Of a stretch of DNA of 6,087 bases, positions 1 through 3,753 are shown in pieces; within the stretch, counting starts at the first letter, position 1, and every line of letters begins with the position of its first letter. The stretch is from Chromatiales bacterium (lineage in GTDB: Bacteria; Pseudomonadota; Gammaproteobacteria; SZUA-152), in NCBI GenBank assembly GCA_026999335.1, contig JALTPW010000039.1, positions 1 through 6,087 of the forward strand, written 5' to 3'. The position numbers were made by a program, and so were the translations under genes. The notes under the pieces were generated by a model that was not told the origin of the DNA, searched no databases, and saw only the letters and a program-made list of their open reading frames with translations.

Positions 1-2
1 AG

Positions 3-254
3 CAGATCGCTGAGGCCGCCGAGCAATACCTTGACGACTGCATCGCCGAGGTCATCCATGACTGGGGATATGAGGATGCCGTGATTGAGGCTGTTGCAGA
101 AGCCACGGATGTCCAGCAAGTCATCATGGTGCAGGCCCTGTGCGAAGGAGACGCGACGACCGCCGGCAATGTGCTGCTTGATATTGTCCGGCATCACGTC
201 ATCGGGGAAGCAACGCGCCGCGCACTGGAAATAGCGGAGAGGGAATATGAATAG
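3..254 (+). CDS. C-terminal part of an unrecognised acidic helical protein (5' truncated by window)
   Basis: An open frame runs from the window edge to a TAG stop, giving 83 residues with no start codon inside that needs to be used. The peptide is acidic and rich in Ala, Glu, Val and Ile (it begins QIAEAAEQYLDDC and ends RRALEIAEREYE), with the look of an all-helical small phage protein. I recognise no motif. Its stop overlaps the start of the next gene by 8 bases (ATGAATAG), so the two are probably translated in a coupled way. Strand and frame are supported by the overlap, the absence of stops and the uniform codon use. The product is unknown, and the true length cannot be judged because the 5' end is missing. 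Confidence 0.7.
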   Translation, partial: QIAEAAEQYLDDCIAEVIHDWGYEDAVIEAVAEATDVQQVIMVQALCEGDATTAGNVLLDIVRHHVIGEATRRALEIAEREYE

Positions 255-1272
255 GGAAGAAATACAACAAGTATGCGATGAAATGCGTGAGAAATGGCTG
301 CGCATAGGGTTGTCTTGCGAGCCGTGCGATTTCGAGGCCGCAAAAGATGCCGCATCCCGTGCATATAAACAAGCCGGTCTGGAGCCCCCAATATTGTTTT
401 TGCTTGCGGATAGTCCTGTGTCGTGTGCTGTAATGTCAGCATCGTTGAAATATGGGGCCGATATGCGGGCCAAGGTGCGGGACCAGGTGTGGGACCAGGT
501 GTGGGCCAAGGTGCGGGCCAAGGTGCAGGCCAAGGTGCGGGACCAGGTGTGGGACCAGGTGTGGGACCAGGTGTGGGACCAGGTGGGGGCCCAAGTGGGG
601 GCCCATGTGCGGGACCAGGTGGGTGACCATGTGCGGGACCAGGTGTGGGACCAGGTTCGGGCCCAGGTTTACGGATCACACGATGCTAACTGGCTCGGAT
701 TCTATGATTGTATCGGATCACTCGGATACATAAATCTGGTAGCCTCTTTAAAACCACTTATGGATCTCGCACAGGTATGCGGATGGTGGGCGCCTTACGA
801 GAATGTGTGCATACTACAACATCGACATAAAGAGGTACATTTCGATGACAGAAATCTGCTGCACAACGCAGCCGGGCCTGCGATCCTATATCGAGATGGA
901 TTCCCTGTGTATGCATGGCACGGAGTGAGAATCCCTGGGGATTGGATCAAAGGCAATCCGCCAAGCGCCAAGGATGCAATAACATGGGACAATGTTGAGC
1001 AACGGCGCGCTGCGTGTGAGATCGTGGGGTGGGATAAGATACTTGACGAGATCGGTGCCGAGGTGATCGACAAAGATCCAAATCCATATTTTGGGGAATT
1101 GCTTGTTGCAGACCTACCAGATCACGGACCCCAGAAGTTTTTGCGTGCCAAGTGCGGGACGGGCAGAACTGTAGTCATTCTTGCGCACGAGGACGCAACG
1201 ACCGCAAAGGAGGCCGGAGCTCTGTCTTATGGCGTGCCGGTCAATGAATACAACCCAACAGTGAGGACATGA
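247..1272 (+). CDS. DUF6745-type protein containing a 17-unit tetrapeptide repeat
   Basis: The 341-aa protein has three parts. Residues 1-73 are a helical N-terminus (MNREEIQQVCDEMREKW). Residues 74-141 are seventeen uninterrupted four-residue repeats of the form [R/W/G/Q]-[D/A]-[Q/K/H]-V. Residues 142-341 carry the pattern I associate with DUF6745: GWWAPYENVCIL (179-190), then DD with LLHN, then AGPA, RDG, and YAWHGVRIP (222-230), followed by a helical tail. The function of DUF6745 is not known to me. The start gives an 8-base overlap with the upstream gene, with GGAGAGGG about five bases before the ATG. The stop overlaps the next gene (ATGA at 1269-1272), suggesting a coupled pair. The oddity is the minisatellite: since 12 bp is a multiple of three, gain or loss of units would change length without breaking the frame. 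The assignment rests on motif memory, not on a search. Confidence 0.85.
   Translation: MNREEIQQVCDEMREKWLRIGLSCEPCDFEAAKDAASRAYKQAGLEPPILFLLADSPVSCAVMSASLKYGADMRAKVRDQVWDQVWAKVRAKVQAKVRDQVWDQVWDQVWDQVGAQVGAHVRDQVGDHVRDQVWDQVRAQVYGSHDANWLGFYDCIGSLGYINLVASLKPLMDLAQVCGWWAPYENVCILQHRHKEVHFDDRNLLHNAAGPAILYRDGFPVYAWHGVRIPGDWIKGNPPSAKDAITWDNVEQRRAACEIVGWDKILDEIGAEVIDKDPNPYFGELLVADLPDHGPQKFLRAKCGTGRTVVILAHEDATTAKEAGALSYGVPVNEYNPTVRT
466..669 (+). repeat. In-frame 12-bp minisatellite, 17 units
   Basis: Seventeen consecutive 12-bp units, coding mostly NGG-G(A/C)C-(C/A)AG-GTG, make up 204 bp with no interruption. In order they encode RAKV, RDQV, WDQV, WAKV, RAKV, QAKV, RDQV, WDQV, WDQV, WDQV, GAQV, GAHV, RDQV, GDHV, RDQV, WDQV, RAQV. 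Variation is confined to a few positions: the first base(s) of codon 1, the second base of codon 2 and the first or third base of codon 3. Valine is invariant. In units 1-10 Ala goes with Lys and Asp with Gln, so two unit types are shuffled. Units 1-3 and 6-8 repeat the order xAKV-RDQV-WDQV. The pattern fits slippage or unequal recombination among units. Because no unit contains a stop in any frame, long spurious open frames appear on both strands here. Confidence 0.97.
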
Positions 1273-1610
1273 AAATGATTGAAGCGAAAGGGCAGTTTGC
1301 GCAAGGCGATATTCTGTTCACTCCGGTCGATGAGATCCCGGCTGGATTCGACAAGCACGACTCGGAGAGCGAGCACGTCGTGGCCCATTCAGAGACCGGA
1401 CACCATCACGTCGTGGATGCGACGACGTGCGATTTGTACCAGTCTGCTAATGATCCGTTTATGGCGTATCTCCACGTGCACGAGCCGACGGAGCTGCGAC
1501 ACCTGCGCTCATTCGATACTCATAAGACCGTTCTGATCCCACCTGGGATCTGGCGGATCAATCGCCAGGGCGAGCAGACTCCGGAGGGATGGCGCAGGGT
1601 GGCGGACTGA
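1269..1610 (+). CDS. Small protein with HSETGHHH motif, partner of the DUF6745 gene
   Basis: This 113-aa soluble protein starts at an ATG overlapping the stop of the DUF6745-type gene (ATGA). Visible features are QGDILF (12-17), DEIPAG (21-26), the histidine cluster AHSETGHHHVV (39-49), a segment DPFMAYLHVHEPTELRHLRSFDTH (62-85) and the C-terminal ILxPPG-type turn followed by INRQGEQTPEGWRRVAD. I recognise this as the small beta-rich protein, with an RQxExTPE-like tail, that often sits beside DUF6745 genes in bacteria; I know no demonstrated function. The histidines could bind a metal, which is inference. Its stop overlaps the next start (TGATG at 1608-1612). No strong Shine-Dalgarno precedes it (only GTGAGGAC), consistent with coupling to the upstream gene. 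Confidence 0.85.
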   Translation: MKMIEAKGQFAQGDILFTPVDEIPAGFDKHDSESEHVVAHSETGHHHVVDATTCDLYQSANDPFMAYLHVHEPTELRHLRSFDTHKTVLIPPGIWRINRQGEQTPEGWRRVAD

Positions 1611-1891
1611 TGACGACTGACGACCTCATCATCCGTGCCCGTCAGCTGGCGAAACTCGCTGGCGGCACAACTCCAGGGCCGTGGCGCATAGTCAATTGTG
1701 GTGAGAATATGTATTCCATCTACTCTCGCGCATTTTGGACTATAGCCAAAACGGTATGGGATGATGACAGGGGTTATTATCACTATTCCATGCAATGTGA
1801 TGCTGCTCTTATGGCAGCCGCCCCAGAAATGGCGAAGTTACTTTCAAAGATGGCCGATGCGTTAGAAGAAGCACAGAAAGCTCCTGACTGA
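1610..1891 (+). CDS. Ea22-like phage protein with TTPGPW motif
   Basis: The 93-aa product begins at the ATG of a TGATG overlap with the preceding stop. An in-frame ATG at 1589 would add seven residues deep inside the upstream gene and is less likely. Residues 1-18 form a helix (LIIRARQLAKLAGG), TTPGPW lies at 20-25, and a central aromatic stretch (SIYSRAFWTIAKTVWDDD) is followed by CDAALMAAAPEMAKLL (63-78) and an acidic helix. The TPGPW motif followed by a D-A-x-L/F-x-A-A-A-x-E/V-x-x-L segment is the hallmark of many small phage proteins annotated as Ead/Ea22-like. Their role is not defined. This is one of the clearest phage markers in the window. Confidence 0.85.
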   Translation: MTTDDLIIRARQLAKLAGGTTPGPWRIVNCGENMYSIYSRAFWTIAKTVWDDDRGYYHYSMQCDAALMAAAPEMAKLLSKMADALEEAQKAPD

Positions 1892-1932
1892 CTTAATGAG
1901 GCCCTGAACTCTGGAGACGGAACCTATAAGCC

Positions 1933-1947
1933 ATGAAGGAGGACTGA
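1933..1947 (+). other. Four-codon mini-ORF overlapping the Shine-Dalgarno of the next gene
   Basis: ATG-AAG-GAG-GAC-TGA encodes MKED and contains the AAGGAGGA ribosome binding site of the GTG-started gene at 1950. It may be accidental. If translated it would place a ribosome over the downstream start. Confidence 0.15.
1936..1943 (+). promoter_or_regulatory. Strong Shine-Dalgarno fixing a GTG start
   Basis: AAGGAGGA lies six bases upstream of GTG at 1950 and decides the start of the C2H2 zinc-finger gene, which has no ATG at its N-terminus. Confidence 0.8.
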
Positions 1948-1949
1948 TT

Positions 1950-2135
1950 GTGTTATATCGTTGCCGCAAATGCGGGAAGACATTTAAAACGCATCATGCC
2001 CAAATGCAGCATTCGCGTGATGCACATAATTCTCGGAGAGAGGAAGAGCTGCACAAACATGCGCTCGAGGAAATGCACGACATGGACTATGCCATGCTGT
2101 ATTGGCATGACTTGGAAGACGCAGGGGATAGGTAA
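1950..2135 (+). CDS. Small C2H2 zinc-finger protein
   Basis: A 61-aa protein starts at GTG, chosen because of the excellent AAGGAGGA six bases upstream. Residues 3-26 contain a classical-looking C2H2 finger, YRCRKCGKTF followed by two histidines: C5-x2-C8-x12-H21-x4-H26, with the conserved Phe at 12. The remainder is a highly charged helix rich in Glu, His, Asp and Met (RREEELHKHALEEMHDMDYAM). Such lone fingers occur in phage and bacterial small proteins and probably bind nucleic acid or protein; the target is not visible. The stop overlaps the next ATG (TAATG at 2133-2137). It is the first of a run of cysteine-rich mini-proteins. Confidence 0.85.
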   Translation: MLYRCRKCGKTFKTHHAQMQHSRDAHNSRREEELHKHALEEMHDMDYAMLYWHDLEDAGDR

Positions 2136-2305
2136 TGCGAAAAGTCAGCCAGATTGACTCAGACCTCGAATACCTCCGCCGCCGCACAGAACAGGCGATG
2201 AGGGAGTACGAGAGGATGGACACGATAGCGCATATTGTGATTTTCGGAGGGTCTGCGCTTCTGGTGATTGGTGTGATTTCAGCGATGGTAATGTTTGGTG
2301 GATAG
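2135..2305 (+). CDS. 56-aa single-pass membrane protein
   Basis: The start ATG overlaps the preceding stop (TAATG). Residues 1-29 are charged and probably helical (SDLEYLRRRTEQAMREYERMD). Residues 30-56 form one hydrophobic segment rich in Ile, Val, Gly, Ala and Met, ending MVMFGG. The many Arg and Lys residues before the membrane segment predict a cytoplasmic N-terminus by the positive-inside rule. The layout (short amphipathic helix plus one transmembrane helix) is seen in phage holin-like, Rz-like and superinfection-exclusion peptides, but nothing identifies which, and no lysis gene is next to it. The frame is supported by its coupling to the zinc-finger gene. Confidence 0.7.
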   Translation: MRKVSQIDSDLEYLRRRTEQAMREYERMDTIAHIVIFGGSALLVIGVISAMVMFGG

Positions 2306-2428
2306 GGGTCATGGGCCGCAATAAGGCATAGACATGCTACACCGGCAGTGGCATGGCTTTCGTCGCCCTAGCCCAGTGGGGTGATGCCGAATAGACTGGG
2401 CGGTCCACCAACATGAGGAGGAAACACA
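2306..2428 (+). other. Gap of 123 bp without a convincing gene
   Basis: Only peptides of 6 and 16 codons open here (ATG at 2311 and 2335). A 7-bp inverted repeat, GCCCAGT at 2371-2377 and ACTGGGC at 2395-2401, could form a hairpin with a 17-nt loop. No U-tract follows, so a terminator is not supported. The end of the gap carries the GAGGAGGAAA Shine-Dalgarno of the next gene. Confidence 0.4.
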
Positions 2429-2578
2429 ATGTCGTCTGAACGCTCTAACAAAGACAAAGCCATGGCAGCCTACATGAAAGCCAAGGGCATCACGCGCACG
2501 TCTGCGCGGTGTCCGATGTGCCACAGGTTGATTCAATTTCGTTCGCTTCCGAATCACATCTTGGCGTGTGGGAGGTAG
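2429..2578 (+). CDS. 49-aa C2HC zinc-finger peptide
   Basis: The ATG is preceded by GAGGAGGAAA with good spacing. The 49 residues comprise a basic, Ala/Lys-rich N-terminal helix (ERSNKDKAMAAYMKAKGI) and a C-terminal zinc-binding motif C28-x2-C31-x11-H43-x3-C47, with leucines at 34, 40 and 45 as expected for a small finger core. I know of short C2HC fingers from phage and bacterial proteins of unknown role, and the basic helix suggests nucleic-acid contact (inference). The stop TAG directly follows GGGAGG, which serves as the ribosome binding site of the next gene. It was too short for routine ORF callers but the motif and RBS make it credible. Confidence 0.75.
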   Translation: MSSERSNKDKAMAAYMKAKGITRTSARCPMCHRLIQFRSLPNHILACGR

Positions 2579-2583
2579 CAGCT

Positions 2584-2793
2584 ATGCGAATACCACCAGG
2601 CGCACACCGCAGCACTTGCCGTTGCCCAGCGTGCGGCAAGTTGCTAGACGCCGCCACCTGGTGGAACGGCTGGACAAATGTCACCCGCGTTGCGGACTGG
2701 TACGCAATGAACCTCATTAGCAGGTGTCCGCAGTGTGGAGAATGTCTAGACAAGATTGGAACGGAGGAAAACGATACAAGTTCAATGGCGTGA
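2584..2793 (+). CDS. 69-aa C4 zinc-ribbon-like protein
   Basis: I chose the ATG at 2584 because GGGAGG sits eight bases upstream and the frame upstream of it lies inside the C2HC gene. The protein has two CxxC knuckles, CPAC at 14-17 and CPQC at 48-51, with additional Cys12 and Cys54. They are separated by a Trp-rich linker (TWWNGWTNVTRVADWY). The paired knuckles about 30 residues apart are the geometry of a zinc ribbon. The protein ends with a short acidic, Ser-rich tail. Function unknown; nucleic-acid binding is a reasonable guess. It is the last gene before about 600 nt of non-coding, structured sequence. Confidence 0.8.
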   Translation: MRIPPGAHRSTCRCPACGKLLDAATWWNGWTNVTRVADWYAMNLISRCPQCGECLDKIGTEENDTSSMA

Positions 2794-2813
2794 AGCTGGC
2801 TGCGGCGTAGTGA

Positions 2814-2926
2814 GGTGGATCGAAAGCACGGCATGAGGGCACGTCGTGACGAGTAGGGCGAAGCCGTGATAGTGGGAAGGACGCCCGGGTAACTACGTTG
2901 GCACGGCCAGCCAGTGGATCGCCACC
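2814..2926 (+). promoter_or_regulatory. Structured element A: closed multi-stem RNA domain
   Basis: GGTGG 2814-2818 can pair with CCACC 2922-2926 and enclose the CACGGC/GCCGTG stem, a joining segment ATAGTGGGAAG (2869-2879), a GTTGGC/GCCAGC hairpin and the motif AGCCAGTGGATCGCC (2909-2923). The motif order is echoed in element B at 3251-3374. The 3' closing strand also overlaps two alternative local hairpins, so switching between folds is possible. Whether this is a riboswitch is inference. Confidence 0.3.
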
Positions 2927-2954
2927 AGTTTTCCGGCTAGAGACCGGAAAACTG
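2926..2954 (+). repeat. Perfect 11-bp hairpin
   Basis: CAGTTTTCCGG and its exact reverse complement flank a 7-nt loop (CTAGAGA). The last three bases also belong to the next stem (2952-2984), so the two hairpins compete or stack. There is no U-tract, hence not called a terminator. Confidence 0.8.
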
Positions 2955-2984
2955 CCGCACAGCGTCCCCACTGTTGTGCGGCAG
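2952..2984 (+). repeat. Perfect 10-bp hairpin
   Basis: CTGCCGCACA 2952-2961 pairs with TGTGCGGCAG 2975-2984 across a 13-nt C-rich loop. It shares three bases with the preceding hairpin. Confidence 0.75.
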
Positions 2985-3057
2985 CATTAATACCCCTGTG
3001 GGGCTCCTAGTAGCGGAGGGGCTAGCGCCCCGTAGAAGCGATGATGGAGGGGAGGCC

Positions 3058-3081
3058 ATGCCGGCGCCTGAAGTAATTTAA
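3058..3081 (+). other. Seven-codon leader-like ORF
   Basis: ATG at 3058 follows GGAGGGGAGG and encodes MPAPEVI before TAA. The Shine-Dalgarno is strong but the peptide is tiny, so translation is possible and function unknown. The stop lies inside the AATTTAATAT sequence that recurs at 3375. Confidence 0.2.
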
Positions 3082-3085
3082 TATT

Positions 3086-3118
3086 GCTTCCAGACCCTAC
3101 CGGCAGGGGTCTGGAAGC
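3086..3118 (+). repeat. Perfect 12-bp hairpin immediately 5' of the tRNA
   Basis: GCTTCCAGACCC 3086-3097 pairs exactly with GGGTCTGGAAGC 3107-3118, leaving a 9-nt loop. It ends four bases before the first base of the tRNA. A precursor-processing or leader hairpin is likelier than a terminator, because no U-run follows on either strand. Confidence 0.85.
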
Positions 3119-3122
3119 ACCT

Positions 3123-3198
3123 GGGCCGATAGCTCAATTGGTAGAGCATCCGACTCATAATCGGTTGGTTACAGGTTCGAATCCTGCTCGGCCCACCA
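3123..3198 (+). tRNA. tRNA with CAT anticodon (Ile2 or elongator Met), CCA encoded
   Basis: A complete 76-nt cloverleaf is present. The acceptor stem GGGCCGA 3123-3129 pairs with TCGGCCC 3188-3194, followed by A and an encoded CCA. The D stem is GCTC/GAGC with loop AATTGGTA. The anticodon stem 3149-3153/3161-3165 carries loop CTCATAA, with CAT at 3156-3158. The variable loop is TGGTT, and the T arm has loop TTCGAAT. Two pairs are imperfect: U27-U43 and A49-C65. A CAT anticodon means elongator Met, or Ile2 after lysidine modification by TilS. The C4-G69 and C5-G68 pairs are shared with E. coli tRNA-Ile2, favouring an AUA decoder, but this is not decisive. The initiator is unlikely because the first acceptor pair is a normal G-C. 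tRNAs are common in phage genomes. Confidence 0.93.
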
Positions 3199-3397
3199 GT
3201 TATGGCAACCTTGCCGGTTGCAGGCGTGGGGTGATCCACGCAGCACACTCGGCGGCTACCCTTGTTGCGACGGGCGCCATGTAGCAATAAGGGGAAGCGT
3301 GCTTGGGACTGCCCCGCTGTTCGAGCCGCAGATCAGCGGGAGCAGATAACCCGGCAGCCGGTGAGGTTGCCGCCAATTTAATATCGGAGGTACAAAA
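3199..3397 (+). ncRNA. Structured non-coding block between tRNA and the next gene
   Basis: No credible ORF is present. GCAACC 3205-3210 pairs with GGTTGC 3216-3221, and GCGTGG 3224-3229 with CCACGC 3236-3241. The remainder is element B (3251-3374), followed by AATTTAATAT, the CGGAGG Shine-Dalgarno and the ATG at 3398. This is the 5' leader of the CxxCxGxG gene if transcription runs through the tRNA. Confidence 0.4.
3251..3374 (+). promoter_or_regulatory. Structured element B: riboswitch-like leader, faintly cobalamin-like
   Basis: GGCGGCTACC 3251-3260 pairs with GGTTGCCGCC 3365-3374 (nine of ten pairs) and closes a domain just upstream of a ribosome binding site. Inside are TTGTTGC 3262-3268 with GCAATAA 3284-3290 (seven pairs, one wobble), whose loop holds the self-complementary GGCGCC; CCCGCTG 3313-3319 with CAGCGGG 3334-3340; and CCGG-CAG-CCGG 3351-3361. 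AATAAGGGGAAG followed by ACTGCCCCGC recalls the cobalamin riboswitch core, and CCGGCAGCCGGTGAGGTTGCC recalls its B12 box (15 of 24 positions by eye against a typical example over a slightly longer span). Known cobalamin riboswitches conserve more than this, so the identity is uncertain. The structured leader itself is better supported than the ligand. Confidence 0.3.
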
Positions 3398-3535
3398 ATG
3401 TACTACGTCAGAAAGCGTGAAAAGTGCCAAACATGTAATGGAGAGGGCTACGTCCGTGGCCCGGATGGCAGGCGTTTGATTCGTGGTACCGCGAGCGCAC
3501 GGCTTCAAAGCGTACAGAGCAGCATCCGCTTGTGA
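3398..3535 (+). CDS. 45-aa peptide with CxxCxGxG knuckle
   Basis: ATG at 3398 is preceded by CGGAGG seven bases away. The 45 residues begin MYYVRKREKC and contain C10-Q-T-C13-N-G-E-G, the CxxCxGxG motif of DnaJ-type zinc knuckles, followed by YVRGPDGRR and a Ser/Arg-rich tail. A single knuckle has two cysteines, so zinc binding would require dimerisation or a partner; free-standing peptides of this kind are common in phage genomes and their role is unknown. It lies directly downstream of structured element B and would be the gene controlled by it if that element is regulatory. Confidence 0.7.
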   Translation: MYYVRKREKCQTCNGEGYVRGPDGRRLIRGTASARLQSVQSSIRL

Positions 3536-3538
3536 AAA

Positions 3539-3549
3539 GGATCACCTCC
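3539..3549 (+). promoter_or_regulatory. Exact copy of the 16S rRNA 3' tail (anti-Shine-Dalgarno)
   Basis: GGATCACCTCC matches the conserved 3' end of bacterial 16S rRNA over 11 bases and lies directly before the ATG at 3550. ACCTCC (3544-3549) could pair with the GGAGGT (3386-3391) that forms the ribosome binding site of the 45-aa gene, about 150 nt upstream. The match is certain; the role is inference. Confidence 0.35.
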
Positions 3550-3600
3550 ATGAATGGTATTTTGGCGAATAAGATAGATTTGCGTTATGACAACTCTTGA
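3550..3600 (+). CDS. Possible 16-aa leader peptide
   Basis: ATG at 3550 follows AAAAGGA at eight bases and encodes MNGILANKIDLRYDNS before TGA. It overlaps the start of the next gene (ATG 3587) by 14 bases. The next gene has no Shine-Dalgarno of its own, so translation of this peptide could deliver ribosomes to it. It is too short to recognise. Confidence 0.3.
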   Translation: MNGILANKIDLRYDNS

Positions 3601-3751
3601 ACTACCCGACATTGAATGCACAGTTCTTGGCTACGTTTGCACGCGTTGCCACGCTATCTTCACCTATCCATCAGCAGCAGTCCTTCACCAAGAAGCGATC
3701 TGGGCTGGAGAGATTTGTCAATCAGACAACGAAGCGGATGACGAGGACTAA
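3587..3751 (+). CDS. 54-aa CxxC protein with acidic tail
   Basis: The open frame begins just after a TAG at 3575 and ATG 3587 is its only reasonable start, although no Shine-Dalgarno precedes it; coupling to the 16-aa ORF is the likely explanation. The protein reads MTTLELPDIEC, then YVCTRCHAIFTYP with C18-x2-C21-H22, then a helix (AAVLHQEAIWAGEIC, Cys44) and an extremely acidic end NEADDED. Cys11, Cys18, Cys21 and His34 or Cys44 could form one zinc site. I do not recognise the family. The GAGGA coding for the last acidic residues doubles as the Shine-Dalgarno of the next gene. Supported by its fit between neighbours and by the zinc-knuckle pattern. Confidence 0.6.
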   Translation: MTTLELPDIECTVLGYVCTRCHAIFTYPSAAVLHQEAIWAGEICQSDNEADDED

Positions 3752-3753
3752 CC

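Larger units (their letters stand above)
2794..3122 (+). ncRNA. Structured non-coding block upstream of the tRNA (candidate RNA)
   Basis: No ORF longer than a few codons fits here, but stems are packed end to end. CACGGC 2827-2832 pairs with GCCGTG 2863-2868. GGGCG 2856-2860 could instead pair with CGCCC 2882-2886. GTTGGC 2897-2902 pairs with GCCAGC 2906-2911 around a 3-nt loop. GTGG 2914-2917 pairs with CCAC 2922-2925. CAGTTTTCCGG 2926-2936 pairs perfectly with CCGGAAAACTG 2944-2954. CTGCCGCACA 2952-2961 pairs with TGTGCGGCAG 2975-2984. CCCC 2993-2996 pairs with GGGG 3000-3003, and GGGGC 3018-3022 with GCCCC 3027-3031. A 12-bp stem at 3086-3118 ends the block. This density of exact inverted repeats suggests a functional RNA. 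The family is unknown to me; large phage RNAs of the GOLLD/ROOL kind, found near tRNAs, are a comparison to test. Confidence 0.4.

Noticed and set aside
466..669. CRISPR array
   Set aside because: Units are contiguous 12-mers with no unique spacers and keep a reading frame. This is a coding minisatellite.
194..679. Long antisense open frame encoding a Pro/Gly-rich PGPTPGP repeat protein
   Set aside because: It is the mirror of the 12-bp minisatellite, which has no stop in any frame. The other reading frames of the array are open for the same reason. Only the DUF6745 frame has flanking domain sequence and gene overlaps.
2509..2583. N-terminal extension of the C4 zinc-ribbon gene from the ATG-like start at 2509
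   Set aside because: The extension lies within the C2HC gene and lacks its own ribosome binding site. GGGAGG before 2584 fits better.
2926..2954. Intrinsic terminator
   Set aside because: The stem is perfect but GC content is moderate and no run of T follows on either strand. The same holds for the hairpins at 2952-2984 and 3086-3118.
2794..3060. Group I or group II intron, RNase P RNA, tmRNA or hammerhead ribozyme
   Set aside because: I looked for their conserved cores (P7/guanosine site, domain V, P4, tag ORF, CTGATGA...GAAA) and found none convincing. A covariance-model search would be needed to exclude diverged forms.
3078..3287. Open frames on both strands across the tRNA, with peptides such as PSRIRTCNQPIMS or PIAQLVEHPTHNRLV
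   Set aside because: These are well-known spurious translations of tRNA genes and overlap a full cloverleaf.
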